DNA of 64,000 nucleotides from Euptelea pleiosperma (GCA_035048495.1 CM068545.1:23904741-23968740); one strand, 5' to 3'; positions 12,001 through 22,364 are shown, numbered from the stretch's first letter. Numbers and translations: made by a program. Notes: generated from the letters alone by a model not told the origin.

Positions 12001-15000
12001 AGGGATATGGATAACATACTGTTTTTTCGTTTCCTGTTGCACTTTTAGGGTGTGTTTGGTAGGCATCAGTGGTGGGAAAATAAAATATTTAGCCGGCAAA
12101 TGCCATTTTATTCGCGTTTGGCGCGCAACTTTCCTGGGCGAAGATTTGTCTGGGCCCACACATTCACCCGTGTTTACGGCAAAATATTTTCACGGCTCCC
12201 CCCATGTGAGAATATTTTCCCACGATTTATGCTTCGTTTGGGCCCTGTGCAGATCAATGTTGAAGGTGTGAATGCCGTACAAACCATTCCAAGATATGGA
12301 GGATATACAGACTAATGCAGGAGCCATAATAGCTTTGCAGGAAACTCAACCACCTTGTTATGGAGCTGAATTTTACCGCATCCAGTTGAATGTGATATGG
12401 TTATAAAGTTCAGGGGACAATTGGAGCCAGATGTTTTTATGATTGGCTAGCATGTGTAGAGCAATTGGAGCCAGGTCATGTAATGAATTGAGATTTGATG
12501 AAAGAAGCCTTGTAGGTAAAATTTCTTTCTGTCCATTGTTCTTGGGACTTAAATAGTACGTAGCAAGACTTTAGGTATGGATGTTCTCGAAGGAATATAT
12601 GTAGGAGTTCTTGAACTTCTTTGCTTTGTAAGCTTCATGGGTGTGAAGTAGTACACGGTTGGAAGTACCTCAATGGACTTTGACACAATATCCATTTTGA
12701 TTCAGTTTGCGTCTATGTAACAAGGACATGATACTTTTAGGGTTGTTTGCAGTGTCGGACATAGGTATATGTGTCGACACATCCCGACACACATCTTGTA
12801 GGATTGTGTCAACCTTTATTTTAATGAATGTTTATTAAAAATTGATTTCTAAAGGAGGGTTGGTGTGTTTTATCCTCCTTACAGTATTTTGTTAAGTTGT
12901 TAAACATAGCTATAGTTTTTTCATGTTTAATAATCTTCCCTTTTATAGATCTACTTATATTTATTAATTATTATGTTATTGGATAGCTACATGGCATATG
13001 GAAATGTTTTCCTTTACTTTTCATATTCAGTTATTTCTTTTCTTATTTTTATTTAAAAAAAAAACTTGTGGTCTAACTATAATGAAAATAGTATAAACGA
13101 GTCTACCCTTTGGGCTTCTTAAAGGTGACATGTGAGATACCTCGTATTGGTGTCAAACAGCGATGTGCGTCTGTGTCATTGTTATATAGGTTTATGTAGA
13201 TTTGAGAACTGTGGAAGAAGTGTATCTATATATGCCAAAGTTTACGAGTATCTTCTCATCTTGGTTTGTCTGGAGCACATATAGGTTTTTCGGGTGACCG
13301 GTACAATACATTGGGGGTTTGTCTGGGTTTGTTTTGACTTGTTTTGCCATTGTCTCGGTTTGTATTGTATCATCTTGGTCGGTAAGTCTCGATTTTTCAA
13401 CTTATCGGGACGTACCCCGGGACTAGATTTTTTAACCATGCCATATGCTCAAACTTTTCGATCAAAAGATGAGTATAGATGTCAAAACAAGTAAGCTATG
13501 AGTGGAGGGAGTAACATCAATCTAACAACAAAAAGTCTAGCGGAGGACTACAATTGTACGAGATGTTGAGCAGTGCATCCGCTGTATGATGGTTTAAATC
13601 TGATCATGCTAAGGAACTTTACGGTATAGTGATGGTTGGGGTAAAATTCGGTGCATAAGTTGACGAAGTCCTGTGTTATGTGAGCTCACATGGATGAATA
13701 TGATATTTGATTTTGGGAGGCCATAGTTAGAACACGTACAAAACTAAGAAGGCTGATGTAGGTCATGTTATACCCATGATTCCTTGACATGCCTGTCACA
13801 TGGGTGCGTTCAATGATTATAGAGTGAAGAGTCGACTGTTCGAAAGAGCTTTAAATTGAATGATTTGAATTTTGGGCTGGATTCTTTTGAATCCTGGGTG
13901 TTAGATGCAGCCTGGAGCGTTGTCTTCTATAAGGTTGACACGGGTATGTTTGGCCTGATGCAATAAAGAAATGTACACCACTATTGTACCATATCAGATG
14001 CCATGTAAAAGGGGAGGTGCTGGTCCCATGAACTCAACTAAGTTGCCCTAGAGTCAGCAATAAATTCCAAGAATAGTGATAGGTTTTGATTGTTATATTT
14101 TGTTTGGCTTTTACATTTAGGTTGCGTTTGTTTTACGTGAAGTCATGCGACTTCGCCCAAGTACGCGAGAAGTTGTGCGACCTGTTACAGGAAGGTGCAA
14201 CATTGAGTTGCACCAATGCTGATTCGGTGTACATTCCAAGTGGACCCACCACATGCTAGGTGATTGCACATCAAGGTCACACGTGCCATGTGAGCCCAAC
14301 ATGTTATATGGTCCAAAGATCATATGAGTCCCACATGTCATGTGATCCAACAAGGGCCCACGTGGCCATGGAACCCACTTGATACACGTGTGGGGCCCAC
14401 ACTAATGAGCCATGTGTCTGTTTTTTGAGTGTTATGCATCAAGCTCAATACACATTCAATGTATGTAATAATTTCTCAAAGCCAAGTGTCAAGTACTATT
14501 CATTGTACATCCAAATGCTCCATTACAACTATATTGCGTGACTTTTGATGCGCAATAAGTGACACGTGTGCCTTGTTGGATCCGCACGAAAGGAATTCTC
14601 AGTAAACAAGCGCAGTTTTAGTGTCCTATTTGTGTTAAGTTTTGAATTTTAGGAAAGTTTCTAAAAGTCATGAGTTGGATTGAGTTTAGGAAAAGTAACA
14701 GTTTTTTTTTTTTTTTTAAGTGTCGGAGTTGTTAGGGTGTTTAAGAAGCTTCCTATGTGTTGTAATTGACTGAAGATTAGTAACTTGTTTTCCAAGTCTT
14801 TTTAGATTTACATTTCGAGATCTATAAATAAGGAGGGCAAATAGTGTATTGAAGGCGAGCTGTGCTTTGAGAGTTGCTTTGAGGGCTTTGATTATTAATA
14901 AAGACAGTTCTTTAGTAGAATTAAGTAGAATTATTCTACTTGATTTATTTCATAAATTTTTTTTCCTTCTTTTAGCCAGCCTTTTCTACATATTTTCTTG

Positions 15001-16431
15001 TGAATTGCATGTGTATCCTTCATGGGTTTGTACTGGCCTATAAATCTACTGCACCTGAATTGATTAGGTGTGTCCTACATCACATTCACCTTCTCGTAGC
15101 AAGTTGCTAATTATGCATTCCTCCCATCTTCACTGAGCCGAGGTAACTTGGTAGTGTATGTCCTTACTGTATCTGGTGCTTTTTGTTGTTAGATTGGCTT
15201 GTCTGTGGAATTCCTGGACCAGTTTTTTATTCCATGATGCTTGGGCTGACAAGATGTTTTAAAATGCCTGTCTTCGACACAAAAATTGTTATGCGTTTAG
15301 GCAACATGTTCTTTCTAGTTATGAAGGGAAGACGGTTCCCTATTTTTACGAACCAAAGTTGCATTTTATGGGTTGGTTTTGAAGTTCTTTCTGTCTGGAT
15401 TTTGGTTTCAACATAAAAAACTTGTGATTGTTTCGATTGGAAAAAGAACCTTTCCGCTGTTCACTCCCTAATGGGGGAAAGGAACAATCTCTATTTCATG
15501 GGTTTAAACAACGTCTTTACATTGTCATTCATAAGTCATAACTAATTCCCTTATGGATAATGAGCCTGGATGTTAGTCATAATGCATTTGTGAGTAGTAG
15601 TCAGGAAACTTTCCAGTACTAGTTAAAGAAGGGCCATCATGTCCACAAATTCTATTCTGCCATACTGGTCCACTTGTTAACAAGGTCACTTTCCACAGAA
15701 CAGGCTGCCTTTCAATTTTATATGATTTATTTTATGTCTTTTATAACAGGTGATTCTTGTTCCCCATGTTATTCTGTATGGATGAATAAAGATTTCAAAC
15801 TCAAATTTGAGTGAATCGTCTGATTCCCTAGTCAACTCATCAAGTTTTAAAACAGTAGTTGTAATTTGGAAAGCATATATGATCAATGCAACTGAAAAAC
15901 TTAGTTTTGCATCACTTGTTTCTGAAAAAAGTCTATCGTTGTTTGCCATGCTATCACTAAGGGATGGAAATTAATTCAATAACACGTATTAGTTTTCATA
16001 TGATTTTTCAGTCCATCATATATAACAATATAATATTGCAGTGATCACATAGGGGTATTCATCATGGAAGAATGGGGGTTACATGACTTGATTCATTAGA
16101 GGAAGATTCCCATCTTTCTTTACTTGTGTTCTCTTTTTTTCTGTCTTCCAGTCATTCTTTCTTTTTCTTATCTCTGTCTTGAATCACTATGGTAACTGTT
16201 TTTTTGCTTATGAATTATGATGAGATTTTGATTTTAGCCTGATAGTTTAACAATGCATAATGCATAAATCTCTCTCTCTCTCTCATTCCATTGATATTGC
16301 TGTAATGAAGGAACTTGTTGATTGCGGAAGCCAAACGAACCTTTATCACTCAAATTCCTGAATCTTTGAAGGAGCAACTTATTGAACGTCTCAGATCATT
16401 TAGCCAAGGAAAACAGTTTTTACATGCTTAA
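1..16431 (+). CDS. 3' part of an unrecognised multi-exon gene (exons 1-224, 1048-1176, 16311-16431)
   Basis: Three coding exons join in one frame. The first is open from the window edge and ends before GTAAGT at 225. The second lies between an AG at 1046-1047 and GTAAGT at 1177. The third follows a CT-rich tract and an AG at 16309-16310 and ends at TAA 16429-16431. Phases agree at both junctions (two bases carried over each time). The visible C-terminal tail is about 157 residues: a polar stretch, then a charged, helix-like end containing AKDAYRTTIEEFKEALAKD and IPESLKEQLIERLRSF. I do not recognise the family and assign no function. The second intron is about 15.1 kb and full of transposons. 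Further exons could lie inside it, but none is needed for the frame. The 5' part lies left of the window. The exon calls rest on splice sites and phase only. Confidence 0.6.
225..1047 (+). other. intron of the unrecognised gene
   Basis: An 823-bp intron with a GTAAGT donor and a TTTCAG acceptor. It joins exons whose split codon (GC|G) restores an open frame. No repeat or second gene was seen. The 120-residue open frame on the opposite strand (624-986) has no recognisable features. Confidence 0.55.
1218..1283. repeat. 33-bp direct tandem duplication
   Basis: Two adjacent 33-bp copies starting GAGTTCTTATATATGTTG, one at 1218 and the next at 1251, just inside the large intron. They look identical, so the duplication is probably recent. 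Confidence 0.85.
2613..2980. mobile_element. hAT-like MITE with 8-bp target duplication (family 1, copy 1)
   Basis: The element is 368 bp. Its terminal inverted repeats are CTATGTAACAAGGACA and TGTCCTTGTTACATAG. A perfect 8-bp duplication GTCTTCAA flanks it at 2605-2612 and 2981-2988. The interior has several GTGTCGACAC-like words and no coding capacity. It is inserted in the zinc-binding tail of the surrounding LINE, so it is younger than that LINE. The 8-bp duplication indicates the hAT superfamily. Confidence 0.88.
3757..4547. mobile_element. non-autonomous hAT element with TAGGGCTGTC-type ends
   Basis: The element is 791 bp. Its ends are TAGGGCTGTTAACGGATA on the left and, in reverse complement, TAGGCCTGTCAATGGATA on the right. 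The 8-bp duplication is CGCCCTAC (3749-3756 and 4548-4555). Many CGGATATCCGAAT-like words give long subterminal foldback. The centre (about 3930-4320) is less repetitive, with CT- and AG-rich parts that could be captured host sequence. No transposase. It sits inside the LINE at 2540-6490. Confidence 0.87.
5540..5785 (-). mobile_element. short 3'-terminal LINE fragment nested in another LINE
   Basis: On the minus strand the surrounding RT sequence breaks off and gives way to VPRSTNDKADLAKYG, the usual end of a LINE RNase H domain. About 130 bp of untranslated tail and an A-rich end follow (T-run near 5545 on the + strand). The host RT then resumes at KGVACKLDLEIAYD. This is a 5'-truncated insertion of about 250 bp in the same orientation as its host. 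A target duplication was not defined. Confidence 0.6.
6525..7336 (-). mobile_element. internally deleted hAT element A of the CAAGG...GCGC family
   Basis: The left end is CAAGGTAGTTAAGGGCGC, followed by GCGC-rich subterminal repeats. The right side again has GCGC-rich words in inverted orientation, but its extreme terminus looks eroded, and the next copy begins immediately at 7338. The interior keeps only the C-terminal end of a transposase on the minus strand. Element B has the same organisation. Confidence 0.7.
6866..7241 (-). pseudogene. hAT transposase C-terminal remnant (element A)
   Basis: The minus-strand frame reads EPISLKDIDESIEWLLEEME, then DELMFEDDRLTWSVVTRAAG and an acidic tail ending DYILDDGDVN. 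I read this as the region after the dimerisation domain of plant hAT transposases. An in-frame TGA near 6994 replaces a TCA codon in the otherwise matching frame of element B. All upstream domains are missing, so this is a relic. The family call rests on motif resemblance and on the hAT-like ends around it. Confidence 0.6.
7601..8631. mobile_element. hAT element C nested in element B
   Basis: It starts CAAGGTAGTTAAGGGCGC at 7601 and ends ...GCGCCTTGACTATAGAG at 8631. It is flanked by TTAAATAC (7593-7600) and GTAAATAC (8632-8639), an 8-bp duplication with one mismatch. Removing it restores the sequence of element A at this point, which confirms the insertion. Its interior contains a foldback MITE (8045-8335) and no transposase. 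Confidence 0.85.
8045..8335. mobile_element. G-box foldback MITE copy 1
   Basis: The left arm holds GCCCATCCCTAGTTGGACC and the right arm runs through GGCCAAACATGCATACGGTC to GCCACGTGGCTCA. The two arms are near-complementary around a central TTCATGG...GGTACTCAG segment. This copy lies inside hAT element C, so it is part of a three-level nest. Confidence 0.75.
8715..8987 (-). pseudogene. hAT transposase C-terminal remnant (element B)
   Basis: Minus-strand frame with DELVFEDDSLTWSVVARAAES, a TRSQSRSRVRTRAS segment and a strongly acidic tail (EPEEEEANSEEIEEEE) ending DYILDDGDVN. It matches the relic in element A and lacks that copy's internal stop. The conserved upstream part EPISLKDIDESIEWL has been cut away by the insertion at 9030-10102. 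Not functional. Confidence 0.6.
9030..10102. mobile_element. AT-rich foldback element with GAAATATTTCG words
   Basis: A perfect 14-bp inverted repeat bounds it: GGAAATAAATTTCG at 9030-9043 and its complement at 10089-10102. Many GAAATATTTC and CGAAATATTTCG words lie next to the ends. It replaces a dozen bases of hAT element B, as judged against element A. There is no clear target duplication and no coding sequence. Superfamily unassigned. Confidence 0.65.
10300..10448 (+). mobile_element. LINE/SINE 3' tail fragment with poly(A)
   Basis: A short segment ends in CCTTATCAAAAAAAAAAAAA. The word AGTTAATACTTATC occurs on both sides of the A-tract and may be a target duplication. The TTATCAAAA ending resembles the tail of the LINE at the right end of this window. 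Too short to classify. Confidence 0.4.
11547..11857 (+). mobile_element. intact SMART/TRIM mini-LTR retrotransposon, 311 bp
   Basis: Two direct repeats of 118 and 119 bp (11547-11664 and 11739-11857) begin TGTTAGCGG and end TTTAACA. The first is followed directly by TGGTATCAGAGC (11665-11676), the plant primer-binding site complementary to initiator-Met tRNA. The second is preceded by a purine tract GAGGGGGAG. The interior is only 74 bp, with no ORF. A perfect 5-bp duplication GATTT flanks the element (11542-11546 and 11858-11862). The size matches the SMART class, the smallest LTR elements described in plants. It must have moved with proteins supplied by another element. The LTRs differ at about a dozen sites, several of CpG-decay type, so it is not recent. 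Confidence 0.93.
12713..13189. mobile_element. hAT-like MITE (family 1, copy 2)
   Basis: It has the same ends as the element at 2613-2980: CTATGTAACAAGGACATG on the left and TGTCATTGTTATATAG on the right, with the same GTGTCGGACA and GTGTCGACACAT words inside. Flanks are GTTTGCGT and GTTTATGT, 8 bp with two mismatches. It is 477 bp and non-coding, and older than copy 1. Confidence 0.78.
14120..14617. mobile_element. Tourist/PIF-Harbinger-like MITE
   Basis: The left end is GGTTGCGTTTGTTTTAC. The right end in reverse complement is AACTGCGCTTGTTTAC. It is flanked by TTA at 14117-14119 and 14618-14620, the typical 3-bp target of PIF/Harbinger elements. 498 bp, no coding capacity. A 3-bp duplication is weak evidence alone; the terminal repeats support the call. 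Confidence 0.6.
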
Positions 16432-17370
16432 ACCGCTGAAATACGGTATGCTAGAGACACTTCCATACATTAATTCCTGATTTTTAAGCAGGTTACTGAG
16501 TTAATAGGAATTATACTGTTCAGCAAGCTTGGTAAACAGATCTTTGATCTGTTCTGAAATATTTGTATTTTGCAGTCTAATGACGTGTGTCGCCATCGGG
16601 GCTGATGTATAATCTGTATTACTGATGCATGGAAAGATTTCAACGACCATAATTTCTTCCATAACACAGTAACTGTGGGTACGTAGTAAGGTCTATTTTC
16701 AACTAAATGTTGGATGGCAGGGAATTCTTACAGTGTAGTTTAATTTTGTCCGGTAATTTTACTAAAATTTTAGGTGCATCCAAGAATATTGAGGTCTGTG
16801 AAAGGCAATCTGAATTGGATTCTCGGCAAAATTATTCCTTCACCATTGAGGCTGTTCACCTTGGATTTGGCAGAGAGCATGAATACAGAATTTTGTTCTT
16901 TTTGTATAATATCCTTTTTGACAATGTTCTTAGCCAATCATTATATCATGGATGCCTGCAAATTTTCCATTAATATCCAAGAATATATGCTCTTATTGAG
17001 ATTTTTCATGAATTAGATATGATATGTGGGTTTTTCTTTCCTGAAGCATGTTGCACTTTTTCTGTTAGAATATACCTATGATGTTCCGTGATTTGGGTTG
17101 ACAATTTAGTCAGCTGTTTTTTCTGTTCTTAAGTATTCTAGCGTGAGAATACTGACAAGGGAACCAAGTCTTCTCTGGACTATCTAATTATGTTTTATTT
17201 CATTTGGACTGCCTTGGATGCCCAATCTAATATTATTATTGATCTGCTGAATCTCCTCGCACTTATGTAAGGGCAAGATGGATTTCAACTATGCATTTGG
17301 TGAAAGTGTGGGAAAGACTTCTAACCACAAATTAAATTCGAAGTAAGTTTGAGTAGGGTCCCATAGGCAC
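16432..17370 (+). other. downstream region, probable 3' UTR and intergenic DNA
   Basis: It follows the stop codon of the gene ending at 16431. Short open frames (for example 16707-16973) show no family features. No repeat boundaries were seen. Confidence 0.3.
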
Positions 17371-19131
17371 AATGGCTTGCCTCGCCCTCCATACTGTAGG
17401 CATACACACTACTGAAGGAAACAGCCCAACTGATGAGATCGCCGATGCTGCCTCACCAGGGAATCCAGACGAAGCTCAATGCTCACTCGGCCACCAATAC
17501 CATCGCAGGTATGTCCCCACTGATTTGTGGAAGGTTCTTCTGTGCCCATTATAGGCACCCTCGATGAGACCAGCCTAAGCCAAGCTCATCCAAATTACCG
17601 GGTCTGACTAACTTTACCATTCCTAAAACACTTTGTTATGGCTTGTGGACACATTTGTCATGGATTGTGTCATGACTCATTCCATACTAGAAATAATCAC
17701 AGGAAATCCTTTGATAACGTTGATCATTGCCACTGTTTGGACCACAATTACCGACAGTCTTCATCTCATACCTTTGCCTTGGCGCCTTCAGCTTTGCCAA
17801 GTACACAGAAAACATGGCTCTTACAAATTCTTTGCCCAACACTACAATGACTTTGGCACCTTGACAATGTAACGGTGCCGTTGCTCACTAATTCTCCCTT
17901 GAAATTATGAGTATAGTAACGGATTAACACTCTTTTTCACTAGGGTTGTAGTTGCATATAACTTCACCCTTCTCAATGATAAAAGCAATAGTGTTGGCAC
18001 TAACACACAATTGGAATTTAGACAACATGAAATAATCTCTCTCTATTGTTCTCTAACTTTGCTAGTTGCAATGAGCTCACACTTCCCTTACTTAAGGGTA
18101 TGAGTTGCCCAACTCTCTTTGCCGCTAAAGATCAGTATGTTCTTACTCCCCTTGCTTAAGGGTAGGAGTTGCCTAACTAACTCTTTCGTCCTCAAAATCT
18201 GTCAATGTGGGCACTGCCACCCTGATACCTACTTCGTCAATACGAGCACCACCACTTTGAGACAACTAGATTGGCCACCTACTGATGGTCGGGTCACCAA
18301 TATGGGTGCTTACCTTGAGAGACTTGAGTGCGCCACCCAAAATTGTTGAGTTAGCACTTGGGTGCTTACGTTAGCAATATGGGTGCTTACGTTAAGAGAT
18401 TTGAGCTTGATACCCAAAGTTAGCGGGGTTGTCAACACGGATGCTTACTTTGAGGGACCTAGCTTGCCACCCAAAGATCATTGCTCCATTGCCAATGTCC
18501 GAGTCCTTGCTCCCTCATTGAGATCCGAGCCATTACTCCCGACTAAGGTTGGAGTCATTTCGTCTTTGTCTAAGTCCTTACTTCTTTGCTGAGGTCCAAG
18601 CCATCGCTTCCCCATTGAAGTTAAGAGTCCTTACTCCCTTGTTGAGGTCCAAGTTTTACTCCATCACCGAGGTCCGCGTCCTTACTCCCTCATCGAGGTT
18701 TAAGCCCTTACTCCCCCATGAGGTTCAAGTCCTTACTTTCTCAGCATGGTTCGACACCCTACTCCCCAAACATTGAGCCATGGCTTATGCTTCCCACTTG
18801 AGGTTAGCCATCACTCCCTTGGTGTCGGGTCATAATTTGCTCTACCCAAACAAGGCCACTACCTCTACCATCACTCTTCCTTCCATCATTGAATGTGATC
18901 CTCTAGATCATCTCACCTTTCCTTCAACACCAAGGAATGGTTACACCAAGCTCTCCACCTAACGAGGCATCATATTATGAGGTAAGCGGCTATTACATAG
19001 AAAACCCTCAAATGTCAAGCATAAGGGGGGCTTGAAGAGACCATTATCCTTAATGCCTTTGTAAAGGGTAATGCCCATGATGCATTGGCTAGCACTTTAG
19101 TTGAGAACACATGATTATCTCATTACCAAGA
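17371..19131. repeat. degenerate short-period repeat region, possibly a retroelement remnant
   Basis: From about 18060 to 18780 the sequence is built of imperfect tandem units. The first blocks use CTTACTTAAGGGTA-GAGTTGCC, then GGGTGCTTACGTTA...CACCCAAA, then GAGGTCCAAGTCCTTACTCCC-like units about 30-35 bp apart. Several short frames are open but mutually inconsistent. The part from 18880 to 19130 might be an eroded gag region, which I cannot prove. The hAT element at 19140-20607 was inserted into it. Confidence 0.4.
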
Positions 19132-19139
19132 GTCTCAAG

Positions 19140-20607
19140 CATGGTTTAAAATTTCAGAATGTTTCGTACGAAATGATGGCCAGAATTTTGATTAGTCGTT
19201 GTAACTTACTGTCAAATCAAACTCAAAATTTGCAAAAAAACCAAATTAACAATTTAGGTATAGTACAAATATAGGGATTGAACCACAGAGAGGGGTGATG
19301 AATAGTGAAGAACTTGATCAAACACGAATAATTCTAACAAAAAAAAATATTTATTAACTCTAATTTTAAAGAACGAGTTTTAATCTGTCATCAACAGAGG
19401 TTGTCAATCTCTTTAATGATTGAAAAATATTACACTTGATAAGTAAAAGAAAGCAAAACTAAACTAAAAAAAAAGAAAAAAAAAATATATAAGAATGACA
19501 AATAAAAAAAGAAGAGGAAAGAGATCCGATTCCAAAAGAAGACTGTAGCTGTAAGAGGTGTGCAGCTGACAGAGATGGCCAGCCAAAGAGCAGCCAGGAG
19601 AAGAACACCACCCATCATCTATTGAAGGTCCTTTTATAGGCTAGGATATGCAACATTCTTTCCATCTTTAGTAAATTAAGACTTTCTTTTCTTAGAAAAA
19701 TATTTTCAAAGATGGAAACAATTATATAAAATATTTTTTTTTTCTCAATAGAATCACTCACCAAATTATTCTTTTAAAACTTCATTTTGAAAATCAATAA
19801 AATACTTTTTCTTTTCCTAATAGAATCAATCACTAATTTATTCTTTTAAAAACTTCATTTTGAAAACTTATATATTTTACGAAAGGAATTTTTCTTTTGA
19901 TATTTATTTCTTAAACATTTCATCATTTTTTTAAATTTCAAAAACCAAAACCACCATTTTATTTTTGGAAAGCCATCCTTATGCCTTTTGTAATCTGGAC
20001 CGTTCATTTTGTTGTAATCTAAACCACCATGGTCCATACTTGGTCCACTAACTTGGCCCACATTTTGACCCATCAACATAGCCCACCCTTTTGATCAGAT
20101 TTAGGCTTTTGTACATAAGCTTTTGGGCTTGGACTTATACTCGCTTTAGTTTTGGGCTTGGGTACCTAATGAGATAAGATTATTAATATAAACTAATTGA
20201 CTATTATTAAGAGAATTCTAATATACAATTGGTAAAAAGAGAATATCATATTTTTCATGTAGGTCTGAGGATTTATGTAGGATAATTCTGATAATCAACT
20301 AAGGAAAATGGGGTAAAAATGTATAAAATGATGACTTATCACAAAACATATCGGAATTTAGGAGAATCGAAACGAATGCTTCGTTTCATTTCGTAATGTC
20401 TTGGTTTGTTTCGACATACAATAAAAAAAACAGATAAAAAATATGATTTCATGATTTTGGGAATGTTTCATAAAGTTTGAGAATGTTTCAGAAATTTCGC
20501 TTTTCACCATTTTTTCAATGTTCCGTGAATGTTTTGTTTCGTTTCGAAGTTTGTTTCGGTTTTTCACTTGACCGAGACATTACTCCGAAACGAAATTTTA
20601 AACCTTG
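19140..20607. mobile_element. hAT element with CA(T/A)GGTTTAAAATTTC ends
   Basis: The left end is CATGGTTTAAAATTTC and the right end in reverse complement is CAAGGTTTAAAATTTC. Flanking 8-bp sites are GTCTCAAG and CTCTCAAG (one mismatch). Both subterminal regions are rich in GTTTCG/CGAAAC words. The interior, about 1.47 kb in all, is AT-rich and non-coding. It includes a stretch near 19260-19400 (AGGGATTGAACCACAGAG) resembling a common plant repeat that I cannot classify. Confidence 0.78.
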
Positions 20608-20616
20608 CTCTCAAGC

Positions 20617-21378
20617 CAGTCATGAGTCTGAATTCCCTTTTCTCTAAGGTTTGTGGTCACTTGCGACCTCCGCCTCAACTTTGATTCCTAGCGTCATCAC
20701 TTGGATGGCAGTCCACGACACCTCATCTAGAATTTCTAACGAGCAAGAGGCTAAATGCAAATGTCCTGCTTGAATGACTACCATTCATTATTTCACAGGT
20801 GGCAGCTGCATTGGACGAGTTGTTTACTATCAGATCCTCCTTGCCACATTTGCACGTTGCTCTGGGATTGTAGAGGGATCATAAATTTGGTGTCTAAGAG
20901 AGGACATGAAGCCCCCATGGGGATGACCTTCATTATTGTTTAAGAGACAAGGGTAATGGAAGTGCCTAAAGGCTCACCAAGGCACTTGCCTGAGTCGCAA
21001 GACACATTGACACGCACATATAGAGCCTTTAGATGGACTAAGGCAAGGTGACATCAGTGAGGTGCACATTTTTTTTTTATATTTCTTATTCCTTTTGTAC
21101 AAAAGCCATTATCTACACAATTACAAGATGAAAAAGTGCTCAAGTCAAAGAAGAAGAAAAAGAAGAATCATATAGCCTCATAACCCAATTTCTAGCCATT
21201 GTCTAACCTAGAAATCCATTTTTTTACTTTTTTCTTCTTCCCTCTTCTGCTTCATTTTTCCTCTTATTTTTTTCCCCTTTTGCTTCTTAGGTTCATTATT
21301 TTTTCTTGTATTTAAAGTTGTAATTAGAGCAATACAACTTTAACTACTCAATGGCGTGTCTTTATACCCTATTACCTT
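20617..21378. other. no gene; degenerate repeat DNA
   Basis: The flank of the hAT insertion continues to about 20945. A degenerate block with GCACTTGCCTGAGTCGCAAG and GGTGACATCAGTGAGGTGCAC at 20950-21080 resembles eroded ends of the GCGC-rich hAT family. The rest is AT- and CT-rich with no signal. Confidence 0.3.
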
Positions 21379-21479
21379 TGTTGAGAACTACTTTACTCTA
21401 AAAGCTTAAGCTGTTAGAGGGAAGCTTAACAATGTATATCAAAGTATCCCCAGCACGCACACATGGATTGCACGAGTCC

Positions 21480-21776
21480 TCGAAATTGAAATTTTGCTTG
21501 ACATTTCGAAATTTCGGGAAAAATCTAGAAATTTTTTTGGTTATTTTGGAAAAAATCTTAATTTTTTTAGGAAATCTTATCTATTTCTCTCTCCATAATC
21601 TCTCACGAGAAGAGAATCTTAATTGTTGCATTTAAAATAGGAAATAAAGCCTGAAATTTAGTAATTAATGAAAAATATAGAAGAGATTCAAGAGAGGGCC
21701 GAAATTCATGGGATTTCAATTTCGGTCAACCTCAAAATCAAAATTTCGGAGATTTTGCCGAAATTTAAAACCCCGT
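21480..21776. mobile_element. AT-rich insertion inside a TRIM
   Basis: About 297 bp of GAAATTTCG-rich DNA interrupts the TRIM interior between CACGAGTCC and GTCCAACGC, which are contiguous in the neighbouring TRIM near 22300. GTCC is repeated at both borders. The words resemble those of the foldback element at 9030-10102, but the ends are not matched closely enough to call one family. Confidence 0.5.
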
Positions 21777-21940
21777 GTCCAACGCACATGCACCCCCTCC
21801 CACCCCAACCCCGACGTACGGTGCGGGACACACATGGCACACGGACCGCACGAGTCCAACGCAAACCTCGGACCTCTCGCTTTGATACCATGTTGAACAA
21901 CCACTTTAAAAGCTTAAGCTTTTAGAAGATGTTCTCAACA

Positions 21941-22014
21941 TGGTATCGGAGCGGAAGGTCCTAGGTTCAATCCCACACGTATGGGGGGTCGAACCTAGGA
22001 CCTCTCTGATACCA
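21941..22014. repeat. inverted repeat with facing primer-binding sites
   Basis: TGGTATCGGAGCGGAAGGTC plus CTAGGTTC (21941-21968) is mirrored by GAACCTAGGACC...TGATACCA (21991-22014). The 74-bp stretch thus forms a hairpin between two TRIM LTRs, with primer-binding sites reading outward from the LTR on each side. Confidence 0.7.
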
Positions 22015-22364
22015 TGTTGAACAACCACTTTAAAAGCTTAAGATGTTAGAAGGAGGCTTAACAATGTATATCAAAGGATCCCTGGCAAACACATGGACCG
22101 CACAAGTACAGCCCACACGCACAACATGTCCCCAGACATACGGGACACACAGGGCACAACAAGGCACACGCCCCCCGGGGATCGGACCCAGGACCTGCTC
22201 TAATACCATTTTGAGAACTACTTTACTCTAAAAGCTTAAGCTGTTAGAGGTAGGCTTAACAATATATATCAAAGGATCCCCGGCACACACGGACCACACG
22301 AGTCCAACGCACACATGCAACAACCACCTTTATGGTAGTTTGTGTGTTTATGATATAGTTCTTT

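Larger units (their letters stand above)
1177..16310 (+). other. giant transposon-filled intron (about 15.1 kb)
   Basis: It runs from a GTAAGT donor to a polypyrimidine tract plus AG just before 16311, and the flanking exon phases match. It contains a fragmented LINE, hAT elements at several nesting levels, a SMART/TRIM element, a Tourist-like MITE and AT-rich filler. Stretches where I see nothing definable: 1290-2540, 10450-11546, 11858-12712 (apart from a possible MITE edge near 12048), 13200-14119 and 14618-16260. A competing reading is that the exons at 1-1176 and 16311-16431 belong to different genes and match in phase by chance. Confidence 0.5.
21379..22330 (-). mobile_element. tandem TRIM array with 50-bp LTRs
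   Basis: Four LTR-like units of 49-53 bp lie at 21379-21431, 21891-21940, 22015-22063 and about 22209-22261. They start TGTTGA and end in AACA, and share AAAAGCTTAAG. Minus-strand primer-binding sites (reading TGGTATCAGAG or variants) abut the second, third and fourth units. Between units are short GC-richer interiors with CACGAGTCCAACGCACA-type words. Units 1-2 and 3-4 each look like a complete minus-strand TRIM. No coding capacity. Confidence 0.75.
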
